A stretch of 64,000 bases of DNA, taken from contig NZ_LRAC01000013.1 in the NCBI RefSeq assembly GCF_001517085.1, positions 1-64,000 of the forward strand, read 5' to 3'. Below the pieces are notes generated by a model. The model ran no database searches. It was not told where the DNA came from and saw nothing but the letters and a program-made list of their open reading frames with translations. The translations under genes and the position numbers were made by a program. The stretch comes from Paenibacillus sp. DMB5. GTDB lineage: Bacteria; Bacillota; Bacilli; Paenibacillales; Paenibacillaceae. How positions within the stretch are numbered: position 1 is the stretch's first letter; every line of letters begins with the position of its first letter. This document shows, in pieces, positions 1-7,652 of the stretch.

Positions 1-172
1 GAACCGGGGGCGATCCGGATTGCTGTGCCGCAATAAAGCTGACCAGGGCAAAGCTCTATTGCAGTTCGTTTCAATAGATCAGCCTCAGGCTGGCCGAAAT
101 ATCAGATCTGCTGCACTTTGTGCAATCGATTTAGCTGACAAGTACTCAATATGGGCAACATGCCTCAATTCT

Positions 173-240
173 GCTGTATGAAATACAATAGAATGGATTT
201 TGAGCATAGAATGCCGCCAAGCTATTGTATAGAATACAAT
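173..240 (+). promoter_or_regulatory. Paired palindromic operators and promoter upstream of cupin gene
   Basis: Two related 17-bp dyads are visible. The one at 224-240 is perfect (ATTGTAT, 3-bp spacer, ATACAAT). The one at 173-189 has the same right arm and spacer length with GCTGTAT on the left. Their centres lie 51 bp apart, close to five helical turns. A candidate promoter is TTGAGC (200-205), a 17-bp gap and TATTGT (223-228), so the downstream dyad covers the -10 box. This architecture suggests a dimeric repressor, perhaps GntR-like, acting by looping. The regulator itself is not in the window. Confidence 0.6.
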
Positions 241-298
241 CATCCTGATATTGTACCTGCAGCAACCATTTTATCTACCTTAAAGGAGGCAATTTAGT

Positions 299-619
299 AT
301 GAGTAACCTTGGAGTATGGGAACCGGCGGAGCCGGGCGTAAAACGCTGTATTTTGAACGCGGCGGCAAGTCTGATGATGATGGAGGTTCATTTTGAAAAA
401 GGAGCCGAGGGCTACGAGCACAGCCATCCGCATGAGCAGATGAGCTACTGCCTGCGCGGCAGCTTTATCTTCCGCATCGACGGCACGGAGCATACCGTAT
501 CGGCCGGCCAGAGTATTGCTATCCCGTCGGGCGCGAAGCATGGCGTTACCGCCCTTGAGGATGACTCGGCGCTGCTTGATGCCTTTACACCGATCCGTGA
601 GGATCTGCTGAAGCGTTAA
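299..619 (+). CDS. Small cupin-domain protein
   Basis: This 106-residue protein is a single cupin barrel. Metal-binding motif 1 is visible as HSHPHEQ around residues 42-48, followed by the glycine turn of the barrel (LRGSF), and the second motif is near IPSGAKHGV. The family includes metal-dependent sugar, pectin-degradation and dioxygenase-like proteins and also ligand-binding domains, so the reaction cannot be named. A strong AAAGGAGG lies 8 bases before the ATG. The gene stands alone behind two palindromic operators, which suggests it is induced by a specific ligand. It is followed by a long repeat-rich gap. Confidence 0.85.
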   Translation: MSNLGVWEPAEPGVKRCILNAAASLMMMEVHFEKGAEGYEHSHPHEQMSYCLRGSFIFRIDGTEHTVSAGQSIAIPSGAKHGVTALEDDSALLDAFTPIREDLLKR

Positions 620-800
620 GCTGAGGTGAAGGAAGAAGTAAGGTGAGGAATGGGTGGCGGAATGAGCGGATTTTAGGCGCTGTCCTGCACAGAATCCGGG
701 AAGCGAATATATAGTTAGATTATCGTTAGCCAACGTAGGCGAACCTCCGCTCAATTTGCTCAGCAAGCCCCCGTATAGATACGATAACGCGGCTGTCAAC

Positions 801-940
801 ATAGCTATACTTATCTGCACTTATCTGCTCTTAGTTGCTCTTAACTGCTCTTAACTGCTCTTAACTGCTCTTAACTGCTCTTAACTGCTCTTAACTGCTC
901 TTAACTGCTCTTAGTTGCTTTTAGCTATACTTAGCTGCAC
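801..940. repeat. Fourteen-unit 10-bp tandem repeat array
   Basis: Fourteen consecutive decamers are in register. Seven identical TTAACTGCTC units (841-910) form the core, flanked on both sides by TTAGTTGCT(C/T) and then by units ending CTATAC and CTGCAC. The period equals about one DNA turn. The edge units share AGCTATAC and GCTGCAC with the hairpin at 1039-1071, so the array probably grew from that element by slippage. No convincing ORF covers it. Confidence 0.9.
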
Positions 941-1038
941 ATTGTACAACTATTCCTAGATTATTTACCCGCACCAGCCGTATAACTGCATTCCGTACAA
1001 CTAAATCATCCTAAAATGCTCAAAATCTGCTTCCAACG

Positions 1039-1071
1039 CCAGTATAGCTGCACAAAGTGCAGCTATACTGG
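1039..1071. repeat. Perfect 15-bp inverted repeat with AAA loop
   Basis: The arms CCAGTATAGCTGCAC and GTGCAGCTATACTGG are perfectly complementary around AAA. Related TGCAC-AAAGTGCA words occur at about 111-125 and 1100-1115, so this belongs to a local family of short palindromes. The rest of 620-1168, outside this hairpin and the decamer array, shows no gene. Confidence 0.85.
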
Positions 1072-1168
1072 AAAAGGATCAAAAAACAGACGTTTTAGTT
1101 GTACAAAGTGCAATTAAGTTAAAAAGTGCGGCATCCGCCCAACACAATCGGCACCAGCCATATAAACC

Positions 1169-1207
1169 AAACAACGCCTGCCCGGATAAACCGGACAGGC
1201 GTTGTTT
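1169..1207 (-). terminator. Terminator of hxlAB
   Basis: The arms AAACAACGCCTG and CAGGCGTTGTTT flank a CCGG-ATAAA-CCGG core, directly after the hxlB stop codon. The structure is symmetrical and could act in both directions. Confidence 0.75.
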
Positions 1208-1762
1208 CTATTCAAGGTTCGCATGCTTGCCGAACATCTGGGTCGTGGTCTGGCCGGTCCATTCCATCAGCCGCAGAATGACGGCATCGTAGAACACCAG
1301 CAGCGTCTGCTCAAAGAGCGAAGCCATCGGCTGGATGGTGGCCCGCTCCCCGCTGGCCTCCTTCGTTGCACCCGGCAGCTGCACAGTGTAATCGGCCAGC
1401 CGGCCAAGCGTGGACTCCGGCGCGATTGTGACCAGCGCGACTGCCGCGCCGATGGCCTTGGCCTTCTCGGCCATGGCGACCAAGCCCTTCGTCTCGCCGG
1501 AGCCGGAGCCGAGCACCAGCACATCGCCGGCTTCGATACCCGGAGTCACGGTCTCACCGACGACGTAGGCTGCCCGGCCGGCATGCATCAGCCGCATGGC
1601 GAAGGCCCGGCCCATCAGGCCGGAGCGGCCGGCTCCGGCCACAAAAATCTTGCCCGACCGCTGCAGCAGCTCAGCGAACGGCTCCGCTCCGCCGTCATCC
1701 AGCTGCGCCGCCGAGCGCTGCAGCTCTCCTATAATCTCCTGTGCGTAGCCCGCAGTATCCAT
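1208..1762 (-). CDS. hxlB: 6-phospho-3-hexuloisomerase
   Basis: HxlB isomerises 3-hexulose-6-phosphate to fructose-6-phosphate, the second step of the ribulose monophosphate pathway of formaldehyde fixation and detoxification. The 184-residue protein is a single SIS domain with the sugar-phosphate loop FVAGAGRSGLMGRAFAMRL (about 40-58) and the SGSGETKG motif (about 86-93), and its length is normal for the family. It begins 7 bases after the hxlA stop, so the two are co-transcribed. A terminator follows at once. Unlike B. subtilis, no hxlR gene flanks the pair. Confidence 0.95.
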   Translation of the reverse strand: MDTAGYAQEIIGELQRSAAQLDDGGAEPFAELLQRSGKIFVAGAGRSGLMGRAFAMRLMHAGRAAYVVGETVTPGIEAGDVLVLGSGSGETKGLVAMAEKAKAIGAAVALVTIAPESTLGRLADYTVQLPGATKEASGERATIQPMASLFEQTLLVFYDAVILRLMEWTGQTTTQMFGKHANLE

Positions 1763-1769
1763 TGGAGAA

Positions 1770-2402
1770 TTAGGCCTGGCTGACGAGGCGCTTCATTTCA
1801 GCTGCCGCCGCCTTCTGGTCGCTTTCCCCGGTGATTCCGCCGCCAACGATAACAAGGTCAGGTCCGGCTGCAATGACTTCCGGCAGGGTGCTCAGCTTGA
1901 TGCCGCCGGCAATGGCTGTTTTGGCCTGTTTAACCACGCCTTTGATCGCCTGCAGGTCAGCAAAGGAGTTCTTACCTTCAGCCTGGTGGTCATAACCGGA
2001 GTGAACGCAGACATAATCAACGCCAAGCGCATCTACTTCAGCAGCACGTCCGGCAATATCCTTAACGTTGATCAGGTCAACCAGGATCTCCCGTCCGCTC
2101 TTCTTGGCTTCTTCCACTGCGCCTTTAATCGTGGAGTCATCGGATACGCCAAGCACGGTCACGATGTCCGCGCCTGCTTCCGCCGCCTTCATCACTTCAT
2201 AACCGCCAGCGTCCATAATTTTCAGGTCAGCAAGCACAGTCAGCGCCGGAAAAGCGTCCTTGATCGCTTTTACCGCATGCAGCCCCTCGTTAATAACAAT
2301 CGGAGTTCCGATTTCAACGACATCAATAAACTCAGCAACCTCCGAGACGATTTCCTTGGCTCCGGCGATATCTACAAGATCAAGCGCTAATTGCAATTTC
2401 AT
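1770..2402 (-). CDS. hxlA: 3-hexulose-6-phosphate synthase
   Basis: HxlA condenses formaldehyde with ribulose-5-phosphate. The 210-residue protein is a TIM barrel of the OMP-decarboxylase superfamily. The ALDLVD strand near the N-terminus, DLKIMDAGGYE around 59-69, HSGYD near 136 and the phosphate loops AIAGGI and VIVGGGIT are all visible. An AAAAGGAG site sits before the ATG at 2402. It is first in a two-gene operon with hxlB. Free formaldehyde is probably the inducer, as in B. subtilis, but the regulator is not adjacent. Confidence 0.95.
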   Translation of the reverse strand: MKLQLALDLVDIAGAKEIVSEVAEFIDVVEIGTPIVINEGLHAVKAIKDAFPALTVLADLKIMDAGGYEVMKAAEAGADIVTVLGVSDDSTIKGAVEEAKKSGREILVDLINVKDIAGRAAEVDALGVDYVCVHSGYDHQAEGKNSFADLQAIKGVVKQAKTAIAGGIKLSTLPEVIAAGPDLVIVGGGITGESDQKAAAAEMKRLVSQA

Positions 2403-2432
2403 ATATTGTGGCTCCTTTTTCGATATATTTTT

Positions 2433-2458
2433 GTAAGTTCTGGACTTAGTGTAAGTTC
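2433..2458 (-). promoter_or_regulatory. Direct repeat in hxlA promoter region
   Basis: Two copies of GTAAGTTC (2433-2440 and 2451-2458) are spaced 18 bp start to start, 31-56 bp before hxlA. HxlR-type activators bind repeated sites upstream of hxlAB in B. subtilis, so these are candidate regulator boxes. The match to the real HxlR box was not verified. Confidence 0.35.
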
Positions 2459-2676
2459 ATGCAGTCAAAAAAGGAAGTAGGCACTTTCCCGTGATGTAGT
2501 TACCCGGAGGATACTATTGGTCCCTTCGCGGCTTCAGCTAATCGTACTAATGAAAGAAATTCCACCAATCCTTTCATTATTTTCACGAAAAATACTGCAA
2601 TTTCATAAAAGCTGTGCTAACATACATTAGATTTGAAAATAATCGACTCCCAGCAATGATCCGAAGAGGTGCATAG

Positions 2677-4062
2677 ATGAAAACGAAAGACCAACAATTT
2701 AATCTCTTTAAGCTGACCTGGCCGATTTTCCTGGAATTATTCCTGTTCATGCTCATGGGCAGTGTGGATACCTTTATGATCAGCTCCGTATCCGATGATG
2801 CGGTATCCGGGGTCGGGGCGGCCAATCAGATTATTGCCATGGCTATCCTGATTCTCAGTGTGATTGGCAATGGTGCGGCTATCGTCGTCTCACAGTATCT
2901 GGGCTCCAAAAAGCCTCTGGAGGCGGCAAATGTCACCGGCAACGCTATTACGCTAAACCTGCTCGTGGGTATTGTTCTCAGTACAATACTGCTTCTATTT
3001 GGCGGTAATCTGCTGACTGCACTGAATGTGCAGGGCGATATTCTTGTTCATGCCAAGGTCTACATGAATATTGTCGGCGGCGGGATATTCCTGCAGGCCC
3101 TGCTGAATGCGCTGGCTACCACCATCCGTACCTACGGCTTCACCAAGCAGACGATGATGGTTTCGCTGCTGATGAACGTGATTCACGTAGCAGGTAACTA
3201 TATACTCATCTACGGACATTTCGGACTGCCCGCACTTGGTGTGCAGGGAGCTGCCATCTCAACGGTAGCCAGCCGGCTGATCTGTCTTGTTCTGTTCTTC
3301 CTGCTGCTCTATCAGATCATGGAAGTGAAGGTTAAGTGGAGCTACTATATCTCCCTGTCCAGAAAATACGTGATGCAAATCCTCAAAATCGGCATCCCGG
3401 CTGCTTTTGAATCCATTACTTATCAGTCCTGCCAGCTTGTGTTCACGCTCTACATCACTTATCTGGGCGCTGAAGCCATGGCTACCCGCCAGTACGCGCT
3501 GAACATCTCTAACTACATCTACCTTTTCAGTGTAGCTGTATCAATGGGTACTTCGATTATTGTCGGTCATCTTGTAGGAGCAAAGCAGACACAGTCAGCC
3601 TACAGCCGGGTATTCACCAGTGTGAAATGGGCCCTGCTCGTCACCGTCGTGATCGATGTGATTGTCATCGCCTTCCGTGTTCCGCTGTTTGGGCTGTTCA
3701 CCGATAATGAGACTATCGTGATGATGGGTGCGCAGGTTATTCTGCTCAGCTTCTTTCTGGAGACGGGCCGCACCTGCAATCTGGTCATCATCAACTCCCT
3801 GCGCGCTTCCGGCGACGCCAAGTTCCCCGTTTACATGGGCCTGATCTCCATGGTCTGCATGAGCCTGCCGCTCGGCTACGTGCTGGTGTTCCAGATGAAT
3901 ATGGGGCTGGCCGGAGTGTGGATTGCCACTGCTTTTGACGAGTGGGTCAGAGCCGTTATTATGTACTTCCGCTGGAAGAGCAGAGCCTGGGAAAAGCATG
4001 GCCTGATCCAGCATGACGCTAATGCACAGCCGGTGGCTCCTGCACCTGCCGCAGCTCACTGA
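2677..4062 (+). CDS. MATE family efflux transporter
   Basis: This 461-residue protein has about 12 hydrophobic segments in two related halves, typical of MATE (MatE/DinF/NorM) antiporters that export cationic drugs or metabolites using Na+ or H+ gradients. The N-terminal helix LTWPIFLELFLFMLMGSVDTFMIS is characteristic (read from 2710). A GAAGAGG site lies before the ATG. The C-terminus ends in an Ala/Pro-rich cytoplasmic tail. It is monocistronic, with a strong terminator after it. The substrate cannot be inferred, and it is not obviously linked to the divergent hxlAB. Confidence 0.93.
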   Translation: MKTKDQQFNLFKLTWPIFLELFLFMLMGSVDTFMISSVSDDAVSGVGAANQIIAMAILILSVIGNGAAIVVSQYLGSKKPLEAANVTGNAITLNLLVGIVLSTILLLFGGNLLTALNVQGDILVHAKVYMNIVGGGIFLQALLNALATTIRTYGFTKQTMMVSLLMNVIHVAGNYILIYGHFGLPALGVQGAAISTVASRLICLVLFFLLLYQIMEVKVKWSYYISLSRKYVMQILKIGIPAAFESITYQSCQLVFTLYITYLGAEAMATRQYALNISNYIYLFSVAVSMGTSIIVGHLVGAKQTQSAYSRVFTSVKWALLVTVVIDVIVIAFRVPLFGLFTDNETIVMMGAQVILLSFFLETGRTCNLVIINSLRASGDAKFPVYMGLISMVCMSLPLGYVLVFQMNMGLAGVWIATAFDEWVRAVIMYFRWKSRAWEKHGLIQHDANAQPVAPAPAAAH

Positions 4063-4075
4063 TCTGTAAATACAA

Positions 4076-4117
4076 GGCGGCCCGCCAAGGTATATGTACC
4101 TGACGGGCCGCCTTTTT
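4076..4117 (+). terminator. Rho-independent terminator after MATE gene
   Basis: The GC-rich stem GGCGGCCCG / CGGGCCGCC is followed by TTTTT. Confidence 0.9.
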
Positions 4118-4165
4118 GCGTATATAATAAATTCCATATTCATACATATCTAACGGTAAGGACGG

Positions 4166-4774
4166 ATGATAACCATGCATTCCCATAAAGAAACCGCAGC
4201 AGAGCAGTTCGATTCACTCGCAGCAGACTGGAGCAACTCCGGCCTGGATATTGCTCTGGCACAAAAGGTAGTCCGTATGCTTGGCCTGGAATCCGGTAAC
4301 AGTCTGCTCGATGTAGCCTCCGGCACCGGTGTTGTCCCGGCAGCGCTGCAGTCGCTTGATATCCTTCCGGGCCGTTATCTGGCCGTCGATATCTCCTCTG
4401 CGATGCTTGCGGTACTCCGCCGTAACTATCCGGAAGCAGAGACGAGGGTTGCCGATTTCGAGAAGCCTTTTGATGGGGGACAGCCCTTTGATTTTGTTTT
4501 GCTCTACAACAGCATCCCCCATTTTACAAGGCTGGATATGCTGTTTGCCAATGCAGCTTCCTGCCTGAAATCCGGAGGAACCTTTATGATTGCCCACTCA
4601 CGTACAAGGCAAGGTCTGCGGGAGCATCATACCCGGATTGGCTATCGCCCTGCACATGACCCGATTCCTGCAGATTCCGAACTTGTAGAGCTGGCTGTCC
4701 GGTACGGTTTTCAGCAGATTATTATACAGGATGAGGAGCTGTTCCAGTTCTCATGCTCTCTCCCAGCCCTTTAA
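4166..4774 (+). CDS. Class I SAM-dependent methyltransferase
   Basis: This 202-residue protein has a Rossmann-type methyltransferase fold: motif I LLDVASGTGVVP (about 47-58), an acidic end of strand 2 (LAVDIS) and motif IV VLLYNSIPHF. The N-terminus (AEQFDSLAADWSNS) resembles Methyltransf_11/25 small-molecule methylases. Two in-frame ATGs exist (4166 and 4175). AAGGA lies only 3 bases before the first and 12 before the second, so either may be used. The substrate is unknown. Confidence 0.85.
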   Translation: MITMHSHKETAAEQFDSLAADWSNSGLDIALAQKVVRMLGLESGNSLLDVASGTGVVPAALQSLDILPGRYLAVDISSAMLAVLRRNYPEAETRVADFEKPFDGGQPFDFVLLYNSIPHFTRLDMLFANAASCLKSGGTFMIAHSRTRQGLREHHTRIGYRPAHDPIPADSELVELAVRYGFQQIIIQDEELFQFSCSLPAL

Positions 4775-4794
4775 CTGAAGGCATGCCAGAAAGC

Positions 4795-5043
4795 TTAAAT
4801 AAACGTCAACGCCGTAATCCAGCCCTGGTCAATTGCCGCATACCACACAATCAGGAAGACAGTACCTGCCATATAGGTGAGTACTTTCTTCCTGGTAAAA
4901 TCATGGTAAAGGTCCAGACAAGCAACCATTATTCCTACCACACAAGTAATGATAAACAGCAGCGGATTCTTATAGCTGAAATTGAAAGCATTTATAACGA
5001 TCATGATTCCGAGCAGCACTCTAAGCGTAACTTTAATGAACAC
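4795..5043 (-). CDS. Small hypothetical membrane protein
   Basis: This 82-residue protein has three probable membrane helices (about 5-22, 28-45 and 56-74). A GTG start at 5043 is preceded by AAGGAAGGGG. I do not recognise a family. It lies tail-to-tail with the methyltransferase gene, and no partner is evident. Confidence 0.55.
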   Translation of the reverse strand: MFIKVTLRVLLGIMIVINAFNFSYKNPLLFIITCVVGIMVACLDLYHDFTRKKVLTYMAGTVFLIVWYAAIDQGWITALTFI

Positions 5044-5180
5044 CAGCTTCGCCCCTTCCTTTTTTCACTTAAGAGAGTGTGCCTGCACACATTCTGAATT
5101 TGTATTATTTTCTATTAATGTATTTTTGGTACCATATCCTAATCATGATCTAACCGCCCTGTAATGTCAACGCTCCTAAC

Positions 5181-5211
5181 AAAAAAAGCCCGCTCCTCTG
5201 CAGGAACAAGC
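5181..5211 (-). terminator. Terminator of ydjO-like gene
   Basis: Read on the minus strand, a 10-bp stem rich in G-U pairs (GCTTGTTCCT / AGGAGCGGGC, loop GCAG) is followed by seven T residues. Confidence 0.8.
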
Positions 5212-5226
5212 CCGTACGCATACAGC

Positions 5227-5457
5227 TTAATTAATTGAAATGCCCTTTTTGATTGCTTTCATGTCATGATTCGTATTCACGAGCATAGGCAGGATCTTCA
5301 TACTGCGGGACATCGGCGAATTGCACTGCCAGCAGGTCGGCACATATTGAAAAGCAAAGTTGTCACGCATCCAGCCGGTACAGCCCTCTTTCGTACATGA
5401 CCAGATCGCTGTAGACTCCTGCGGCAAATCTTCCTGTGCTTTTTTGCGAAAATACAT
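5227..5457 (-). CDS. ydjO: YdjO-like cold-inducible zinc-ribbon protein
   Basis: This 76-residue protein matches the YdjO family of Bacillales. It has WSCTKEGCTGWMRDNFAF and then PTCWQC, giving two CxxxxC/CxxC pairs that should bind one zinc. GAGGAGGG precedes the ATG at 5457. It lies downstream of a cold-shock protein gene on the same strand but is separated by a terminator. YdjO is cold-induced in B. subtilis; its molecular role is unknown. Confidence 0.85.
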   Translation of the reverse strand: MYFRKKAQEDLPQESTAIWSCTKEGCTGWMRDNFAFQYVPTCWQCNSPMSRSMKILPMLVNTNHDMKAIKKGISIN

Positions 5458-5527
5458 AAATAAACCCTCCTCAAGTTCAAATCTCTTATTTGTTAAGCTA
5501 TACAGAAACTTAAGGCGAATGGCTTAT

Positions 5528-5561
5528 AAAAAAAACTGCCCTCAACAGATGTTAAGGACAG
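5528..5561 (-). terminator. Terminator of cold-shock gene
   Basis: The minus-strand stem CTGTCCTTAACA / TGTTGAGGGCAG is followed by eight T residues. Confidence 0.85.
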
Positions 5562-5581
5562 CCTCTTTGCTTGTAGGCGTA

Positions 5582-5782
5582 TTACAGTTTTACAACGTTT
5601 TCGGCTTGTGGTCCACGAGCGCCTTGAGTTACGTTGAACTCAACGCGTTGGCCTTCATCCAAAGTCTTGAAGCCTTCACCAGTGATTGCGGAGAAGTGAA
5701 CGAATACGTCGCTTCCGCCTTCAACCTCGATAAAACCGAAACCTTTGTCTGCGTTGAACCATTTAACTGTACCTGTTTGCAT
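5582..5782 (-). CDS. Cold-shock protein (CspA/CspB family)
   Basis: This 66-residue single CSD OB-fold protein is an RNA chaperone. RNP1 (KGFGFIEV) and RNP2 (VFVHFSAI) are intact, and the protein starts with the family-typical [10 protein letters not shown]. The ORF is open further upstream, but GGAGG 8 bases before the ATG at 5782 and the family length fix the start. The leader carries a long hairpin at 5852-5909, which may be a thermo-responsive 5' UTR or an upstream terminator. Confidence 0.95.
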   Translation of the reverse strand: MQTGTVKWFNADKGFGFIEVEGGSDVFVHFSAITGEGFKTLDEGQRVEFNVTQGARGPQAENVVKL

Positions 5783-5851
5783 TTGTATTACCTCCAATAG
5801 ATTATTTAACACATGTCCTTTTATTCTTACGTATTGTACGAATAAATAAAA

Positions 5852-5909
5852 ATTCACACATTGGAAAAGGTTCATACGCACAAATGATAACCTTTTCCAA
5901 TATGTGAAT
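5852..5909 (-). other. 21-bp stem hairpin upstream of cold-shock gene
   Basis: The arms 5852-5872 and 5889-5909 are complementary over 21 positions with one C/T difference (a G-U pair in RNA) around a 16-nt loop. On the minus strand the stem is followed by TTTTTATTTATT. It may form part of the cold-shock leader or end upstream transcription. Confidence 0.7.
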
Positions 5910-6006
5910 TAGGGGTTAAATTTATGATTAATCACATCATAGCACACTTGGTTACCAAAAGCAAAATAAACTTTATAATAAATTCCAAAGATTTAAATAT
6001 GCCATA

Positions 6007-6030
6007 CAAAAGCAGCCAAAGAAAGCTGCT
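6007..6030 (-). terminator. Terminator of 6084-6362 gene
   Basis: The minus-strand hairpin AGCAGC / GCTGCT with an 8-nt loop is followed by TTTTG. It is short. Confidence 0.55.
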
Positions 6031-6083
6031 GCCGCTCCGCAATTGGCGTCTCTACAGCAGCCCCATGACCCGGGCAGTACCGC

Positions 6084-6362
6084 TTAGTCAATATAGCCGG
6101 CAAGCCCTTTGTCCATCAGATAATCCATTTCGGCATCAAGGATGGTTTCAACCGTCAGCTCGTCCAGCTTCACATCGCGCTGGGCGGTCACATAGTCCAC
6201 CAGATCATCATTATCAATATCAACCTCGCCCTTGCTGTTGGCTTTGGCATTGTTGATAAAGGTCTGCTCATGCTTCAGCACCAGCTTGATCAGCTTAGGA
6301 TCCACCTTGGTCTTGGCAGCCAGCACCTCCAGCAGCTCTTGTTCATTTACTTTATCGCTCAT
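6084..6362 (-). CDS. Conserved hypothetical acidic protein
   Basis: This 92-residue, soluble, mostly helical acidic protein has no signal peptide, metal motif or membrane segment. AAGGAG lies upstream of the ATG at 6362. I do not recognise the family. It sits between the cold-shock gene and an MBL-fold gene on the same strand, with its own terminator. Confidence 0.65.
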   Translation of the reverse strand: MSDKVNEQELLEVLAAKTKVDPKLIKLVLKHEQTFINNAKANSKGEVDIDNDDLVDYVTAQRDVKLDELTVETILDAEMDYLMDKGLAGYID

Positions 6363-6461
6363 ACTATTCAGTCACTCCTTAGCGTTACATCATCTAAAAA
6401 AAGCGCAGGCATGCGCCATGAATATCTATTGTAGCATAACGCCGTCCCCGCCGCTCTTGCC

Positions 6462-7568
6462 TCATCTCCACCAGGTCATGGAAGGGTACCGTTCCTCACC
6501 TACTTGAACGGGTTCGCCGATTCTCGGCGTAGCCAGCCGCAGCCCCTGCTGCTGCGCCGCGCGCAGCACCCGCTCTACAGGGTCGGTCCAGTCATGCAAG
6601 GCAAGCGTGAAGGCTCCCCAATGAATCGGGATCATCAGCCTGCCCCGCAGATCAAGCTGTGCCTGGACCGTCTGCTCGGGCAGCATATGAATATCCGCCC
6701 AGCGCCGGTCATACTGTCCGCATTCCATCAGCGTCAGATCAAACGGGCCGTACCGCTGCCCGATCTCCGCAAAATGCGGCCCGTAGCCGCTGTCTCCGCT
6801 GAAGAAAACCTTATCCTGCCCGCCCTGGATCACCCAGGAGCACCACAGTGTAGTATTGCGGTCCAGCAGGCTGCGCCCGGAGAAGTGCCTTGCCGGTGTG
6901 CTGGTCAGTGTCAGTCCGGCCAGAGAAGTCTCCTCCCACCAGTCCAGTTCGCGGATACGCTCCGCGCTTATTCCCCACCGTCTAAGATGGGCGCCTACAC
7001 CTAGCGGCACAATGAACAATGCTGTTTTCTGCTGCAGCGCCCGGATTGTCCCGTAATCCAGATGGTCATAATGATCATGGGACAGTACAACGGCATCCAG
7101 CTGAGGCAGGTCGTTCAGCTCAACCGGCAGCTGACTGCTGTAGCGTTTGCCGCCGATGAACGGAAACGGAGACGGCGCGCGCCCCAGCATCGGATCAAGG
7201 AAGATGGCGGCCCCTGCAATCTCCAGCAGGACAGCCGAATGGCCGAACCAGGTGGCCCGGGTATCCCTGCTCTGCCGGATAGAGCCGGCCAACAGCGGCA
7301 CGGGCTGAAGCGGCTGCTTCGGCCTCGAATTGGGGTTACCCTTAAGGAAATCCCTGAGAATCGAGAGGCCGCCCTCCGGCTTGCCCTCGGGCGCGGCCGT
7401 CTCAAAGGGATAAACAAACTTGCCCTGCCTGTATTGAAGCGAGCGGCTTGTCCGTTCCCGCTCGGCCTTTGAGGCACGGCCGCCAAAGGCCGGATAGAGG
7501 CTCATAACGATATATGCAGCGGCAATCAGTGCCAGAATTAACGCTGCAATGATAATAATAACGGTCAT
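6462..7568 (-). CDS. Membrane-anchored MBL-fold metallohydrolase (NAPE-PLD/UlaG-like)
   Basis: This 368-residue protein starts with one membrane helix (about 3-25), followed by a metallo-beta-lactamase domain. The zinc motif SHDHYDHLD, the later FSGDSGYG aspartate and the terminal PIHWGAF histidine are all present. The arrangement with WFGHSAVLLEI resembles the NAPE-phospholipase D/UlaG-like hydrolases, so a phosphodiester or lactone substrate at the membrane is plausible. AAGGA sits 7 bases before the ATG. It lies 84 bases after a HAD gene and may share its transcript. Confidence 0.88.
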   Translation of the reverse strand: MTVIIIIAALILALIAAAYIVMSLYPAFGGRASKAERERTSRSLQYRQGKFVYPFETAAPEGKPEGGLSILRDFLKGNPNSRPKQPLQPVPLLAGSIRQSRDTRATWFGHSAVLLEIAGAAIFLDPMLGRAPSPFPFIGGKRYSSQLPVELNDLPQLDAVVLSHDHYDHLDYGTIRALQQKTALFIVPLGVGAHLRRWGISAERIRELDWWEETSLAGLTLTSTPARHFSGRSLLDRNTTLWCSWVIQGGQDKVFFSGDSGYGPHFAEIGQRYGPFDLTLMECGQYDRRWADIHMLPEQTVQAQLDLRGRLMIPIHWGAFTLALHDWTDPVERVLRAAQQQGLRLATPRIGEPVQVGEERYPSMTWWR

Positions 7569-7652
7569 TCTTTTGTCCTTCTCTCCTGCTGGATTAAGAT
7601 CATGGACATATTATACGGCGCTGCACCTGGCCGGGCAAATGTACAGCCCGCC

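Noticed and set aside
801..940. CRISPR array
   Set aside because: Units are 10 bp with no spacers and no cas genes; it is a simple tandem repeat.
1202..1783. Plus-strand 193-codon ORF
   Set aside because: It lies wholly antisense to hxlB, has no ribosome binding site or family match, and results from GC-rich codon bias.
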